Assembly (NCBI RefSeq): GCF_000220065.1
Contig: NZ_AFQU01000001.1
Coordinates: 1,694,001-1,758,000 of the forward strand
From: Streptococcus sp. oral taxon 056 str. F0418
Lineage (GTDB): Bacteria > Bacillota > Bacilli > Lactobacillales > Streptococcaceae
DNA: 64,000 nt
Direction of reading: 5' to 3'
Of the stretch, positions 49,773-62,973 are shown piece after piece. Position numbers and translations under genes: made by a program. The notes beneath the pieces are model-generated. The model had not been told where the DNA came from. It did not search any database and worked only from the letters and a program-made list of their open reading frames with translations. How positions within the stretch are numbered: the stretch's first letter is position 1; every line of letters begins with the position of its first letter.

Positions 49773-50273
49773 ATGAAAGACTACACGATTTTTTATCAAC
49801 AATTAACAGCTCCCTTTCGTAGCCGCCCTCAATGGCTGAAAGGGTTGGTTTACTTCAATCGGGGAATGACCCTCTTCATACCTATCGTTTATGGTCTCGT
49901 TCTAATCAGTGTCTTTCTGACGGAAGGCTGGAAAGGGTTGCTTACTTTTTTCTTCTTACCAGCTATCGGATTTGGTCTGCTGTCGGCTATTCGTAAACGG
50001 CTGAATCAAGCACGCCCTTACGAGAAATGGGCTATTCAACCCTTGCTGACCAAGGATACATCAGGCAAGTCCATGCCCAGCCGCCATGTCTTTTCGGCGA
50101 CAGTGATTTCCATGTGCTTGCTCTACTTTTTCTGGATGCCGGGGCTTATCTGCCTCTTACTTTCAGCAGGACTTGCCGCAGTGCGCGTGATTGGCGGAGT
50201 GCACTATCCAAAGGATGTGCTAGTAGGCTATCTTTGTGGCATTTGCTGGGGAAGTATTCTTTTCATATTTTAA
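49773..50273 (+). CDS. PAP2-family membrane phosphatase
   Basis: 166 residues, about five membrane helices. The three PAP2 motifs are clear: KRLNQARPYEKW, PSRHVFSA and VRVIGGVHYPKDVLVGY (with the catalytic His and Asp). Such enzymes dephosphorylate phosphatidic acid, phosphatidylglycerol phosphate or undecaprenyl pyrophosphate at the outer membrane face; which one is not readable. It lies between glgP and the ATPase operon with its own ribosome site (AGGGTAAGAAAGC). Confidence 0.85.
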   Translation: MKDYTIFYQQLTAPFRSRPQWLKGLVYFNRGMTLFIPIVYGLVLISVFLTEGWKGLLTFFFLPAIGFGLLSAIRKRLNQARPYEKWAIQPLLTKDTSGKSMPSRHVFSATVISMCLLYFFWMPGLICLLLSAGLAAVRVIGGVHYPKDVLVGYLCGICWGSILFIF

Positions 50274-50483
50274 AATGTCTACGGAGCTTTCGATTTTTCT
50301 ACCGCTAACCTAAATAAAGAAATTTAGAAGCAGTTGTCAATTTATTATTGTTTATTTGACAAAAAAGAACAGTTTTAGCACTTTTGTCCTATTTAGAAGC
50401 CAGTTTTCAGGAAAAAAGAGAAAGAAATGGCGATAAAGAGCGGGTTTTATTTACCATATTCAATGAAGAAAAGAGTAATAAAT

Positions 50484-50540
50484 TAAAATCGCTTACATTG
50501 TGAGAAAACATTTGACAAAATAGTTTTTTAGGACTAAACT
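50484..50540 (+). promoter_or_regulatory. atp operon promoter with cre-like site
   Basis: TTGACA (50512-50517), 17 bp, TAAACT (50535-50540), about 40 bases before the atpE ATG. TAAAATCGCTTACA (50484-50497) matches the cre consensus except for one base and lies upstream of the -35, where CcpA would activate rather than repress. The rest of the 305-base gap from 50274 is AT-rich and shows nothing else. Confidence 0.65.
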
Positions 50541-50578
50541 AAGTAAGTAATTTTAAAAACAAAAAAGGAGAATTCATC

Positions 50579-50779
50579 ATGAATTTAATATTTTTAGGAC
50601 TATGTTTTGCCTGCTTTGGCGTATCTATCGCTGAAGGAATGATTATGAGTAACTTGTTTAAAGCTGCATCTCGTCAACCAGAAATTATCGGCCAACTAAG
50701 AAGTTTATTGATCCTTGGGATTGCCTTTGTCGAAGGTACTTTCTTTGTAACACTGGCAATGGCTTTTGTTATTAAATAA
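50579..50779 (+). CDS. atpE: F-ATPase subunit c
   Basis: 66 residues, two membrane helices joined by a polar loop [15 protein letters not shown]. The proton-binding carboxylate is the Glu in FVEGTFF (helix 2). Short form typical of streptococci. First gene of the operon; AAAAAAGGAG before ATG. In streptococci the enzyme mainly pumps protons out for acid tolerance. Confidence 0.95.
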   Translation: MNLIFLGLCFACFGVSIAEGMIMSNLFKAASRQPEIIGQLRSLLILGIAFVEGTFFVTLAMAFVIK

Positions 50780-50814
50780 GAAAGTTTTCTCTTTAGAAAA
50801 GGGGGTGTCATCTG

Positions 50815-51531
50815 TTGGAAGAAAGTATCAATCCAACGATCAATATTGGTCCTGTGACCTTTGATTTGACCCTGCTAGCCATGACTTTGTTAACGGTTTT
50901 GGTGACATTTGGTCTTGTTTATTGGGCCAGTCGTAAAATGTCTATTAAGCCGTCAGGAAAGCAAAATGCTCTGGAATATCTCTATGATTTTGTTGTAGAT
51001 TTTACTAAGGGGAATATTGGCGAGCACTATATGAAGAATTATTCGCTCTTTTTATTTTCCCTCTTTCTTTTTGTCGCTGTCGCTAATAACTTAGGATTAA
51101 TGGCTAAGTTACAGACAACAAACGGCTTTAATCTTTGGACATCACCAACGGCCAATCTCGCTTTTGACTTGGGCTTCTCTCTTTTAGTGACAATTATTTG
51201 TCATGTGGAAGGGATTCGCCGTCAAGGGATTAAAGGATATTTAAAAGGTTTTGTGACACCAGGTATCATGACTCCCATGAATATCTTGGAAGAATTTACT
51301 AATTTTGCTTCCTTGGCCTTACGTATTTATGGGAATATTTTTGCAGGTGAGGTTTTGGCCGGCTTGCTATTAGTGTGGTCTCATCAAGCGTTTTACTGGT
51401 ATCCGGTTGCATTTGTGATGAATATGGTCTGGACGGCTTTTTCGATTTTTATCTCTTGCATTCAGGCCTACGTTTTTACCATGTTGACCTCTATGTACCT
51501 TGGTAAAAAGATTAATGGTGAGGAAGAATAA
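50815..51531 (+). CDS. atpB: F-ATPase subunit a
   Basis: 238 residues, five to six membrane helices. [16 protein letters not shown] contains the essential Arg of the proton half-channels. The start codon is TTG 50815, chosen because AGGGGGTG is 8 bases upstream and the N-terminus [12 protein letters not shown] matches the family. Lies 35 bases after atpE. Confidence 0.93.
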   Translation: MEESINPTINIGPVTFDLTLLAMTLLTVLVTFGLVYWASRKMSIKPSGKQNALEYLYDFVVDFTKGNIGEHYMKNYSLFLFSLFLFVAVANNLGLMAKLQTTNGFNLWTSPTANLAFDLGFSLLVTIICHVEGIRRQGIKGYLKGFVTPGIMTPMNILEEFTNFASLALRIYGNIFAGEVLAGLLLVWSHQAFYWYPVAFVMNMVWTAFSIFISCIQAYVFTMLTSMYLGKKINGEEE

Positions 51532-51549
51532 AAAGAAAGGACAGATAAG

Positions 51550-52043
51550 ATGAATATAACCATAGGTGAAATTATTGGGAACTTTATCCTGATTGCGGGC
51601 TCCTTTCTTCTTTTAGTATTTCTCATTAAGAAGTTTGCCTGGGACAATATTGTTGGGATTTTGGACCAACGAGCTCAAAAGATTTCTGATGATATTGACA
51701 GTGCAGAAATTGCTCGTAAGAATGCAGAAGCTTTGGAGCAAAAGCGTGAAGAAGCCCTGGCAGGAAGTAGGGCAGAAGCTACTACTATTGTTGAAACTGC
51801 TAAAGAAACGGCTGAAAAAAATAAAGCGGGTATTTTAGCGGATGCAGCAGAAGAAGTGAGTCGTTTGAAGCAAAAGGCTAATCAAGAAATCGCTCAATCA
51901 AAGGCCGATGCTTTAAAGGCCATTAAGAGTGATGTGGCGGACTTATCAATAAATTTAGCGAGTAAAATACTTGGTCAAAGCTTAGATAAGGAAGCGCAGA
52001 GTCAATTAATTGACAATTATATCGATAAGCTAGGAGATGACTA

Positions 52044-52044
<1 letters not shown>
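51550..52044 (+). CDS. atpF: F-ATPase subunit b
   Basis: 164 residues: one N-terminal membrane helix (about 8-26), then a long charged coiled coil (about 35-150) forming the outer stalk. Overlaps atpH by one base (TAATG). Confidence 0.94.
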
Positions 52045-54100
<2,056 letters not shown>

Positions 54101-54115
54101 GAATAGAGGTGTCAG

Positions 54116-54997
54116 ATGGCAGTTTCATTAAATGATATAAAAAATAAAATTGCATCCACTAAAAACACCAGTCAAATCACCAATGCTATGCAGATGGTTT
54201 CAGCTGCTAAATTAGGTAAATCTGAAGAAGCAGCTAAGAACTTTCAAGTTTATGCTTCTAAAGTACGTAGATTATTGACCGACTTGCTTCATGGACATGA
54301 AGCAGAAAATGCGAAGTGCCATCCAATGTTAGTAAGTCGCCCTGTTAAAAAATCAGCCTATATTGTCATTACTTCAGACCGAGGCTTGGTTGGGGGCTAC
54401 AATGCGACGATTCTTAAAGCCTTAATGGAAATGATAGCTGAATATCATCCTGAGGGCAATGATTTTGAGATTATCTGTATTGGTGGAGTCGGAGCTGATT
54501 TCTGTCGTTCTCGTGGGATTCAGCCGCTTTACGAATTACGTGGATTGGCCGATCAACCAAGCTTTGAAGAAGTTCGTAAGATTATTTCAAAGACCATTGA
54601 GATGTATCAAAGTGAGCTTTTTGATGAGTTATATGTCTGCTATAATCACCACGTCAATAGTTTGACGAGCCAAATGCGGGTGGAACAGATGTTACCCATC
54701 ATTGACTTAGATCCCAATGAAGCGGATGAAGATTATACAGTAAATCTAGAATTAGAATCTAGTCGGGAAGCTATTTTGGATCAGTTGTTACCTCAGTTTG
54801 CTGAGAGTATGATTTATGGTGCTATTATAGATGCCAAAACGGCTGAAAATGCAGCTGGAATGACTGCTATGCAGACAGCAACGGATAACGCTAAAAAAGT
54901 CATTAATGATTTGACCATTCAGTATAACCGTGCTCGGCAAGCAGCCATTACACAGGAAATTACTGAAATTGTGGCGGGTGCAAGCGCTTTGGAATAG
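54116..54997 (+). CDS. atpG: F-ATPase subunit gamma
   Basis: 293 residues. N-terminal helix [27 protein letters not shown] and C-terminal [23 protein letters not shown], the two coiled-coil strands of the central shaft. The middle is a Rossmann-like part with [15 protein letters not shown]. Lies 15 bases after atpA. Confidence 0.96.
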   Translation: MAVSLNDIKNKIASTKNTSQITNAMQMVSAAKLGKSEEAAKNFQVYASKVRRLLTDLLHGHEAENAKCHPMLVSRPVKKSAYIVITSDRGLVGGYNATILKALMEMIAEYHPEGNDFEIICIGGVGADFCRSRGIQPLYELRGLADQPSFEEVRKIISKTIEMYQSELFDELYVCYNHHVNSLTSQMRVEQMLPIIDLDPNEADEDYTVNLELESSREAILDQLLPQFAESMIYGAIIDAKTAENAAGMTAMQTATDNAKKVINDLTIQYNRARQAAITQEITEIVAGASALE

Positions 54998-55013
54998 ATC
55001 ACAAAATAATTAG

Positions 55014-56441
<1,428 letters not shown>

Positions 56442-56451
56442 GAGGTGAATG

Positions 56452-56868
56452 ATGGCTCAAATGACAGTACAAATCGTGACACCGGATGGTCTTGTCTATG
56501 ACCACCATGCTGCATTTGTTTCCGTAAAGACCATTGATGGTGAACTGGGGATTTTGCCTCGTCATATCAATACCATTGCTGTTTTAGAAGTAGATCAGGT
56601 TAAGGTGCGCCGAGTTGATGATGACAAGCATATCGACTGGATTGCGGTTAATGGCGGAATCATTGAAATTGCTGACAATGTCATTACCATTGTGGCGGAC
56701 TCAGCTGAGCGCGAACGTGATATTGATATTAGTCGGGCCGAGCGAGCTAAGCTTCGTGCTGAACAAGAAATCGAAGAAGCACATGATAAGCACTTGATTG
56801 ACCAAGAGCGACGAGCTAAGATCGCCCTGCAGCGAGCAATTAACCGGATCAATGTCGGAAGTAAATAA
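56452..56868 (+). CDS. atpC: F-ATPase subunit epsilon
   Basis: 138 residues from ATG 56452 (the codon at 56449 is closer to AGAGGTG; the family starts MAQ). N-terminal beta-sandwich (about 1-85) and C-terminal helical hairpin (about 90-135, [18 protein letters not shown]) that can inhibit the enzyme. Last gene of the operon; a 175-bp repeat lies 34 bases downstream. Confidence 0.94.
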   Translation: MAQMTVQIVTPDGLVYDHHAAFVSVKTIDGELGILPRHINTIAVLEVDQVKVRRVDDDKHIDWIAVNGGIIEIADNVITIVADSAERERDIDISRAERAKLRAEQEIEEAHDKHLIDQERRAKIALQRAINRINVGSK

Positions 56869-56902
56869 TAGAATTGAGAAGATAATTCTTTAAAAATAAA
56901 AC

Positions 56903-57077
56903 GAGGCTGGGACAAAAGTCCTAGCCTCTCAATTTTCTTTGGATTGTCGAGCAAGACGCAGTGGTTGAGTGGGCTCTACTACGCTGATTTCATCAGCTTT
57001 TACAGCCCTACTCAACTGTGCGGAGGTGGGGCGACGAAATCGAATTCTAACGAATTACCGATTTCTGTCCCACTCTC
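56903..57077 (+). repeat. 175-bp intergenic repeat with terminal inverted repeats, copy 2
   Basis: Same length and orientation as copy 1 (5806-5980), with only a few base changes seen by eye (for example GCTGATTTC instead of GCTGCTTTC, GGGGCGACG instead of GGGACGACG). Lies between atpC and the convergent YitT gene, 37 bases from the latter's stop. Probable transcription boundary. Confidence 0.9.
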
Positions 57078-57114
57078 TTTTTTTATGATAGGTTACTTTA
57101 TGGGAAAGAAATCT

Positions 57115-57978
57115 TTAGCGTACAATTGGTTGCTTGTTTTCATCAAGTGTGAAACCTTCTCCCATAATTTCGTGTGCTTCTGTGATCGTTATAAAGGCAT
57201 GTGGATCGATGCGGTGGATAATTTCTTTCATTTGTTGCATTTCATTACGAGCCAGTACGCAATAAACTACTTTGTAATCTTGTTTGCTGTAGAAACCAGT
57301 ACCATTTAACAAGGTAACGCCTCTACCCAACTCTTCTATGATAGCTTGAGCTAATTCTTCTGACTTTTCAGAAACGATGAGGAAGCCTTTTCCTGCGTAG
57401 CCACCTTCTGCAATGAGATCAATAACACGAGATGCAATAAAGACGAAAACGAGGGTGTAGGTTACAAGACGTAAATCTTTAAAGACAATGACAACCAAAA
57501 GAAGGACGCAAAAATCAATGGCAAACATGAGTTTTCCAATGGATATGTGAGTGTATTTATTTAAAATACGGGCTACGATATCAGATCCACCAGTAGTGCC
57601 ACCTGCGTTGAAAATAATACCAAGACCTGCTCCTAGGATAATCCCAGCTATCAGCGATACGATAACCAAATCGCCATCGAGATCAACAACGAAAGGGATT
57701 TTTTCAAAAATAGCTAGCCAGCCAGAAACAGAAAACGTTCCAATCAGACTGTAATAAAGAGATTGCTTTCCTAGGAGTTTCCACGCGAAGAAAAACAAAG
57801 GGAAATTAATGACTAAGTTCATGATAGAAACAGGAAGCTTGAAAAGATAATAGGTGATAAGGGTAATCCCAGTAACTCCACCTTCAAATAGATGATTAGG
57901 GATAGCTAAATAGTTAATTCCAAAAGCAAAAAGTCCTGCTCCGAAAACAATCGATAGTATATTTTTTAATCGTAGCAT
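57115..57978 (-). CDS. YitT-family membrane protein (DUF161 / DUF2179)
   Basis: 287 residues from the ATG whose complement is 57976-57978; GGAGG is 5 bases before it. A longer open frame upstream has no ribosome site. N-terminal five-helix DUF161 region (about 8-200, including NYLAIPNHLFEGGVTGITLITYY and GGTTGGSDIVARIL), then a cytosolic DUF2179 domain (about 215-287, GRGVTLLNGTGFYSKQDYKVVYCVLAR). The function is unknown; some members are thought to be transporters. Confidence 0.85.
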   Translation of the reverse strand: MLRLKNILSIVFGAGLFAFGINYLAIPNHLFEGGVTGITLITYYLFKLPVSIMNLVINFPLFFFAWKLLGKQSLYYSLIGTFSVSGWLAIFEKIPFVVDLDGDLVIVSLIAGIILGAGLGIIFNAGGTTGGSDIVARILNKYTHISIGKLMFAIDFCVLLLVVIVFKDLRLVTYTLVFVFIASRVIDLIAEGGYAGKGFLIVSEKSEELAQAIIEELGRGVTLLNGTGFYSKQDYKVVYCVLARNEMQQMKEIIHRIDPHAFITITEAHEIMGEGFTLDENKQPIVR

Positions 57979-58172
57979 GTCAACCTCCAATGAGAATCTT
58001 ATCTTTATTGTATCAAATGTTTCCGGCTTATGTAATGAATTAAATGATTTTTTTTGATAAAATAGAAAAAGAATTATAAAAATGATGAAGCAAAGACTCT
58101 TCGTGAAACAGGACGCTGAGAACGTCAAAATGAATCATTAAAATTTTAAAAAGTATTTAGAAAAAGGATTGT

Positions 58173-58811
58173 ATGAAAAAAGGATTATTAGTTTCTCTAG
58201 AGGGACCAGATGGCGCTGGGAAATCCAGTGTATTAGAGGCTTTAGTACCGATTTTAGAAGAAAATGGTCACCAAGTAGTGACAACACGAGAGCCTGGAGG
58301 AGTGCCGATTTCAGAAGCGATTCGAGAAGTGATATTGGATCAGAAAAATACGGAAATGGATGGTAAGACGGAGCTTTTACTTTACATTGCAAGTCGTAGG
58401 CAACATTTGATTGAGAAGGTACTACCCGCTTTAGAAAGTGGGAAATTAGTCATCATGGACCGTTTTATCGATAGTTCAGTTGCTTATCAAGGATTTGGAC
58501 GTGGTTTAGGCGTTTCAGACATTGAGTGGCTTAATCGATTTGCCACAGATGGTTTAAAGCCAGATGTGACTTTATATTTTGATTTAGATGTCGAAGAGGG
58601 ACTGGCTCGTATCGCTCGAAATAAAAATCGTGAAGTCAATAGGCTAGATCTAGAAGGGCTTGATATGCATAGACGAGTTCGACAAGGCTATCTTTATGCT
58701 TTCGAAAATGAGCCAGACCGTATAGTCAAGATTGATGCAAGTCAAACTTTAGAAAGTGTTGTGCAAGATAGCTTGGCTGTCTTAAACAAACGATTAAATG
58801 ACAAATCATGA
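58173..58811 (+). CDS. tmk: Thymidylate kinase
   Basis: 212 residues. P-loop GPDGAGKS (11-18), TREPGG (thymidylate site), [18 protein letters not shown]. It makes dTDP. First of a run tmk-holB-yabA-rsmI with overlaps of 4 bases, a common order in Firmicutes. AAAAAGGATTGT precedes the ATG. Confidence 0.96.
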   Translation: MKKGLLVSLEGPDGAGKSSVLEALVPILEENGHQVVTTREPGGVPISEAIREVILDQKNTEMDGKTELLLYIASRRQHLIEKVLPALESGKLVIMDRFIDSSVAYQGFGRGLGVSDIEWLNRFATDGLKPDVTLYFDLDVEEGLARIARNKNREVNRLDLEGLDMHRRVRQGYLYAFENEPDRIVKIDASQTLESVVQDSLAVLNKRLNDKS

Positions 58812-59707
58812 AAATAGATGAATTAAGAAATCTCCAACCACAGGTTTTTGAACGTTTTGAATCTATACTAGCTCAAAATAAACTAAATCACGCTTATCTT
58901 TTTACGGGAAATTTCGCAAGTTTTGATATGGCGCAAACAATAGCGAAAAGCCGTTTTTGTCAAGATAAGAAAGGGGTTTGGCCTTGTGGTGAGTGTCGTG
59001 CTTGTCGCTTGATTGCTGAAGAGGATTTTTCTGATGTGATAGTAGTGCGACCACAAAATCAAATCATTAAAACTGAGCGTGTCAGAGAGCTATTGAAGAA
59101 TTTCTCACAAAGTGGTGTGGAAGGAAATGAGCAAGTCTTTATCATTTGTGAAGCGGAAAAAATGCATATCAATGCGGCTAATTCACTTCTTAAGGTGATT
59201 GAGGAGCCCCAAAGCGAGGTCTATATATTTCTTTTAACAAGCGATGAAAATTTGATTTTGCCAACGATTAAGAGCCGTACACAGGTCTTTCATTTTCCCA
59301 AAAATGAGTCTGATCTCTCATCCATGTTGGAAAATGCAGGGATGTTGAAAGATCAGGCAAGCTTGTTAGCTGCCTTCAGTCAAACCCTTGAGGAAGCTGA
59401 AAGTTTGCAATCGAGTCAGTTTTTCTTTGATTTAGTAGGACTGAGCCAACGTTTTGTAGAACTGTGTCTATCCAGAAATGATATGGCTTTTTTACAGGTG
59501 GCTAAGCTTACTAGCTTATTAGATGATAAAAAAAAGCAGGATCAAGCTTTTCGTATCTTGGAAATTTTATTTTATCAGCAGATACAGACAGCTCTTGGGC
59601 GGACTTGCTTAGATGGACTATTTCATGCCCGTAAAATGTGGCAAGCAAATGTGAGTTTTCAAAATGCTTTGGAATATATGGTTTTGCAATCAATAGAGCG
59701 GGGATAA
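58808..59707 (+). CDS. holB: DNA polymerase III subunit delta'
   Basis: 299 residues. Clamp-loader subunit. Zinc ligands Cys51, Cys60, Cys63, Cys66 (CX8CX2CX2C) are present, and the Walker A loop is degenerate ([10 protein letters not shown], no GKT), as expected for delta'. [15 protein letters not shown] is the sensor/SRC region. It overlaps tmk by 4 bases. Confidence 0.95.
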   Translation: MKIDELRNLQPQVFERFESILAQNKLNHAYLFTGNFASFDMAQTIAKSRFCQDKKGVWPCGECRACRLIAEEDFSDVIVVRPQNQIIKTERVRELLKNFSQSGVEGNEQVFIICEAEKMHINAANSLLKVIEEPQSEVYIFLLTSDENLILPTIKSRTQVFHFPKNESDLSSMLENAGMLKDQASLLAAFSQTLEEAESLQSSQFFFDLVGLSQRFVELCLSRNDMAFLQVAKLTSLLDDKKKQDQAFRILEILFYQQIQTALGRTCLDGLFHARKMWQANVSFQNALEYMVLQSIERG

Positions 59708-59718
59708 CAGGAGTATAT

Positions 59719-60039
59719 ATGGATAAAAGACAATTATTTGATGCTTTGGATGATTTTTCTCAAAATTTACTTGTGACTTTAGCTGAGGTGGAAGCGATCA
59801 AAAAGAATCTAAAAAGCATTGTAGAGGAAAATACTGTTCTACGTTTGGAAAATGATAAGTTACGTGAACGACTCGGAGAAGTGGAAAGAACGACACCAAA
59901 CAAAGGTGGTCAGGGACGCGAGAATCTTGAGCGGATTTATTTAGATGGATTTCATATTTGTACAGACTTCTATGGCCAACGTCGAGATAATGATGAAGAA
60001 GAATGCGCTTTTTGTAATGAGTTGTTATTCAGGGAGTGA
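59719..60039 (+). CDS. yabA: DNA replication initiation control protein YabA
   Basis: 106 residues from ATG 59719 (CAGGAG 5 bases before it). N-terminal leucine-zipper-like helix (about 5-55), then a C-terminal zinc motif His79-x-Cys81 ... Cys96-x2-Cys99. It restrains DnaA and binds the beta clamp. Follows holB by 11 bases; the stop overlaps the rsmI ribosome site. Confidence 0.93.
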   Translation: MDKRQLFDALDDFSQNLLVTLAEVEAIKKNLKSIVEENTVLRLENDKLRERLGEVERTTPNKGGQGRENLERIYLDGFHICTDFYGQRRDNDEEECAFCNELLFRE

Positions 60040-60041
60040 TC

Positions 60042-60896
60042 ATGCAGGTTCAGAAAAGTTTTAAAGGCGAGTCAGTCTATGGAAAGCTCTATCTAGTAGC
60101 CACACCAATTGGCAATATGCAGGATATGAGTAGTCGGATGATAGAGACTCTCCAAAAGGTTCATTATGTAGCAGCTGAGGATACACGAAATACAGGTAGA
60201 TTATTGGATTATTTTGATATCTCTACTAAGTTAGTCAGTTTTCATGATCATAATTCTAGAGCTAGGATTCCAGAAATCATTGCACTTTTGAAAGAGGGAA
60301 ACGATGTTGCTCAGGTGTCAGATGCAGGACTTCCCTGTATTTCTGATCCAGGTCATGACTTAGTAAAGGCAGCTATTGCAGAGCATATTGCGGTCATAAC
60401 AATTCCTGGTCCTTCAGCTGGAATCTCTGCTTTGATTGCGAGTGGGTTAGCTCCTCAGCCTCATATTTTTTATGGTTTTTTGCCACGAAAAAAAGGGCAA
60501 CAAAAAGAGTTTTTTGAGAGTAAAAAAGCCTATACTGAGACACAGATCTTTTATGAATCGCCGCATCGTGTAAAAGACACCTTGGAAAATATGATAGAGG
60601 TGTATGGTGATAGACGTGTGGTTTTAGTTCGTGAATTGACGAAGATTTACGAAGAGTACCAGCGTGGTTTCATTTCAGAATTGATAGAATCGATTGGAGA
60701 TGCGCCACTTAAGGGTGAGTGTATGATCATTGTAGATGGTGCGAGTGAGGACAAAGTTGAGAAAACCGAAGAGGAATTACTCGCTGAAATTGATTTTCTT
60801 ATTGAAACTGGGAGTCAAAAAAGTAAAGCCATTAAAGAAGTGGCAAAAAAATACGGCTTACATAAAAGTGATTTATATGCTAAATATCATAAGTAA
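60042..60896 (+). CDS. rsmI: 16S rRNA (cytidine-1402-2'-O)-methyltransferase
   Basis: 284 residues from ATG 60042, 5 bases after AGGGAG. Tetrapyrrole-methylase fold with LYLVATPIGNMQDMSSR, AEDTRNTGRLLDYF, VSDAGLPCISDPG and PGPSAGISALIASGL. It methylates C1402 in the ribosome decoding centre. Same operon as tmk-holB-yabA. Confidence 0.95.
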   Translation: MQVQKSFKGESVYGKLYLVATPIGNMQDMSSRMIETLQKVHYVAAEDTRNTGRLLDYFDISTKLVSFHDHNSRARIPEIIALLKEGNDVAQVSDAGLPCISDPGHDLVKAAIAEHIAVITIPGPSAGISALIASGLAPQPHIFYGFLPRKKGQQKEFFESKKAYTETQIFYESPHRVKDTLENMIEVYGDRRVVLVRELTKIYEEYQRGFISELIESIGDAPLKGECMIIVDGASEDKVEKTEEELLAEIDFLIETGSQKSKAIKEVAKKYGLHKSDLYAKYHK

Positions 60897-60914
60897 AATA
60901 TCATAGGATTTGTC

Positions 60915-61217
60915 ATGTTTATTATTGATTTAACTTATAAAAAAGACCTAGTAGAAGTTGAAAAATATTTATCAGAGCATATTTCTTTTTTAGATAAATA
61001 TTATGCATCTGGCCATTTTATCGCATCAGGACGGAAGAATCCTCGGACTGGTGGGATTATTTTAGTGAATGCAGATAGTAAAGAAACTGTTCAAAAGATT
61101 ATTTCAGAAGATCCTTTTTATATTCAAGAGATTGCAGCATATACTTTCACCGAGTTTTATCCGACAAAGTATTTGCAACACTTCGAGAAAATATTAAATG
61201 AGGGCGATGTCTTGTAG
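60915..61217 (+). CDS. YciI-family protein
   Basis: 100 residues. YciI-type alpha/beta barrel monomer: FIIDLTYKKDLVEVEKYLSEHISFLDKYYASGHFIASGRK, where the His of the EHISFL stretch and the SG(R/P) loop mark the family pocket. Function unknown; an enzyme role is suspected. It starts 18 bases after rsmI (AGGATTTGTC), so it is probably part of that operon. Confidence 0.85.
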   Translation: MFIIDLTYKKDLVEVEKYLSEHISFLDKYYASGHFIASGRKNPRTGGIILVNADSKETVQKIISEDPFYIQEIAAYTFTEFYPTKYLQHFEKILNEGDVL

Positions 61218-61316
61218 AGGAAGCATTTGCTTTCTTTTATAGTAAACATAGAAGTTTCAAGCTATTTTGGAATTTTAGACCACAAAGGCTAGAGATTAAT
61301 AAGAATAGAGGTAAGT

Positions 61317-61670
61317 ATGTTAAAATTTATCGAATATCCTAAATGTTCTACATGTCGCAAAGCTAAGGCTGAGCTCAAAGAATTAGGCCAGGATTTTGAA
61401 GCGGTGGATATTGTCCAAGATACACCTAGTCGGGACCAACTCTTAGATTGGATCCAGAACTCAGACTTTGAGCTCAAGGCCTTTTTCAATACCAGTGGTC
61501 TCAAATACCGTGAGCTGGGTCTCAAGGAAAAGGTGCCACATTTGACAGCCCAGGAAGCCGCTGATTTGCTGGCGACTGATGGTATGCTGATTAAAAGACC
61601 GGTCTTAATCCGAGATAATCAGATCTTGCAGATTGGCTACCGAAAAGGATATGCAGAATTGGAATTATAA
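61317..61670 (+). CDS. ArsC/Spx-family thioredoxin-fold protein
   Basis: 117 residues. CSTCRKA (10-16) is the CxxC site; LIKRPVLIRDNQILQIGY is the family's R-P-V region. This is the YffB/ArsC-like group; it lacks clear marks of the RNA-polymerase-binding Spx proteins (no Gly52 context), so a redox or arsenate-reductase-like role is as likely as regulation. AAGAATAGAGGTAAGT before ATG. Independent of neighbours: about 100 bases upstream are non-coding. Confidence 0.75.
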   Translation: MLKFIEYPKCSTCRKAKAELKELGQDFEAVDIVQDTPSRDQLLDWIQNSDFELKAFFNTSGLKYRELGLKEKVPHLTAQEAADLLATDGMLIKRPVLIRDNQILQIGYRKGYAELEL

Positions 61671-61765
61671 AGAGAGCTGAGTGACTAGCTTTCGTGGGTT
61701 GGCTGACTTGCTCAGTTAAGCTTTCACGATCAAATGTCAGTAACTTAATCTTAGAAAGAAGAATC

Positions 61766-62395
61766 ATGGTTTTATCAAAAAAACGGGCTCGTCATGTGAT
61801 TGAAGAGATTATTGCTCTTTTCCCTGATGCTAAGCCTAGTCTGGATTTCCGCAATCACTTTGAGCTTCTAGTAGCGGTCATGCTGTCAGCTCAGACGACA
61901 GACGCTGCGGTCAATAAGGCAACTCCCGCTTTGTTTGAAGCCTATCCAAGTCCTCAAGACATGGCTGCGGCTGGTGAAGCAGAGATTGCCAAATATATCT
62001 CCCGCCTAGGGCTCTATCGCAACAAGGCTAAGTTTTTGAAGAAATGCGCCCAGCAGCTTTTAGACGACTTTGATGGCCAAGTACCACAAACGCGGGCGGA
62101 ATTGGAAAGTCTGGCCGGAGTTGGTCGCAAGACGGCCAATGTAGTCATGAGTGTGGGATTTGGCATTCCAGCTTTCGCTGTCGATACCCATGTGGAGCGT
62201 ATTTGCAAGCATCATGATATCGTTAAAAAGTCGGCAACGCCACTAGAGGTAGAAAAGCGAGTTATGGATGTCCTTCCGCCGGAACGTTGGCTGCCAGCCC
62301 ATCAGGCAATGATTTACTTTGGACGTGCCATCTGCCATCCTAAAAATCCCGAGTGCGATCACTATCCGCAACTCTATAACTTTAAAGACATTTAA
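61766..62395 (+). CDS. nth: Endonuclease III-like DNA glycosylase without the Fe-S cluster
   Basis: 209 residues from ATG 61766; an in-frame upstream ATG (61694) has no ribosome site. Helix-hairpin-helix LAGVGRKTANVV with catalytic Lys122, and FAVDTHVERI with Asp140. It removes oxidised pyrimidines and nicks the strand. The four cysteines of the 4Fe-4S site should be at 190, 197, 200 and 206; here they are Cys, Cys, Tyr and Phe, so the cluster cannot form in the usual way. A 175-bp repeat begins 2 bases after the stop. Confidence 0.9.
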   Translation: MVLSKKRARHVIEEIIALFPDAKPSLDFRNHFELLVAVMLSAQTTDAAVNKATPALFEAYPSPQDMAAAGEAEIAKYISRLGLYRNKAKFLKKCAQQLLDDFDGQVPQTRAELESLAGVGRKTANVVMSVGFGIPAFAVDTHVERICKHHDIVKKSATPLEVEKRVMDVLPPERWLPAHQAMIYFGRAICHPKNPECDHYPQLYNFKDI

Positions 62396-62397
62396 AA

Positions 62398-62572
62398 GAG
62401 AGTGGGACAGAAATCGGTAATTCGTTAGAATTCGATTTCATTGTCCCACCTCCGCACAGTTGAGTAGGGCTGTAAAAGCTGATGAAATCAGCGTAGTAGA
62501 GCCCACTCAACCACTGCGTCATGCTCGACAATCCAAAGACAATTGAGAGGCTAGGACTTTTGTCCCAGCCTC
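62398..62572 (-). repeat. 175-bp intergenic repeat with terminal inverted repeats, copy 3 (inverted)
   Basis: Reverse complement of the copies at 5806 and 56903, again 175 bp, with a small number of base changes (for example GTCATGCTCGAC against GTCGAGCAAGAC on the other strand). It fills the whole space between the convergent nth and VOC genes, starting 2 bases after one stop and ending 3 bases before the other. Confidence 0.9.
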
Positions 62573-62575
62573 TTC

Positions 62576-62962
62576 TTATTCACTAAATCTTAAAAAATAA
62601 CCATCTGGATCCAAAATCGCAAATTCATGAGGGTAAATAAAGCTATCTCCTACTCGAAATTCTCTTTTTGTCAGCGGACGATGGATGGGATAGTCAGCTT
62701 CCAGCAGTTTTTGGTGGAGCTGAGGAACATCCGCAATGCCAAAGGAAATATTGACACCGCGCCCGAAAGGATAGGTTAGCTGAGCTAATTCTTCTGCGCT
62801 GCCTTCTTCTAGCATAAGTTGGCAGTCTTCAAGCGAGAGGAAGAGAAATTTCTCCTCTGGACGCTCGTATTCGACAGAGAATCCCAGCAAGTTGCAGTAG
62901 AAGTGGCGCGACTTTTCGATGTCAGATACCACGAATTCGGGAATGATAGCTTGATAGTCCAT
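62576..62962 (-). CDS. VOC-family (glyoxalase/bleomycin-resistance fold) protein
   Basis: 128 residues with two beta-alpha-beta3 repeats: IPEFVVSDIEKSRHFYCNLLGFSVEY at the start, then GRGVNISFGIADVPQLHQKL, and HEFAILDPDGYFLRFSE at the end. Substrate unknown; members bind antibiotics or act on small molecules. It follows exoA on the minus strand by 11 bases, so the two are probably one transcript. GGAGAAAACGA before ATG. Confidence 0.85.
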   Translation of the reverse strand: MDYQAIIPEFVVSDIEKSRHFYCNLLGFSVEYERPEEKFLFLSLEDCQLMLEEGSAEELAQLTYPFGRGVNISFGIADVPQLHQKLLEADYPIHRPLTKREFRVGDSFIYPHEFAILDPDGYFLRFSE

Positions 62963-62973
62963 TCGTTTTCTCC

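Noticed and set aside
57979..58128. N-terminal 50-codon extension of the YitT gene
   Set aside because: GGAGG is placed for the inner ATG at 57978; the extension has no ribosome site and is unlike the family.
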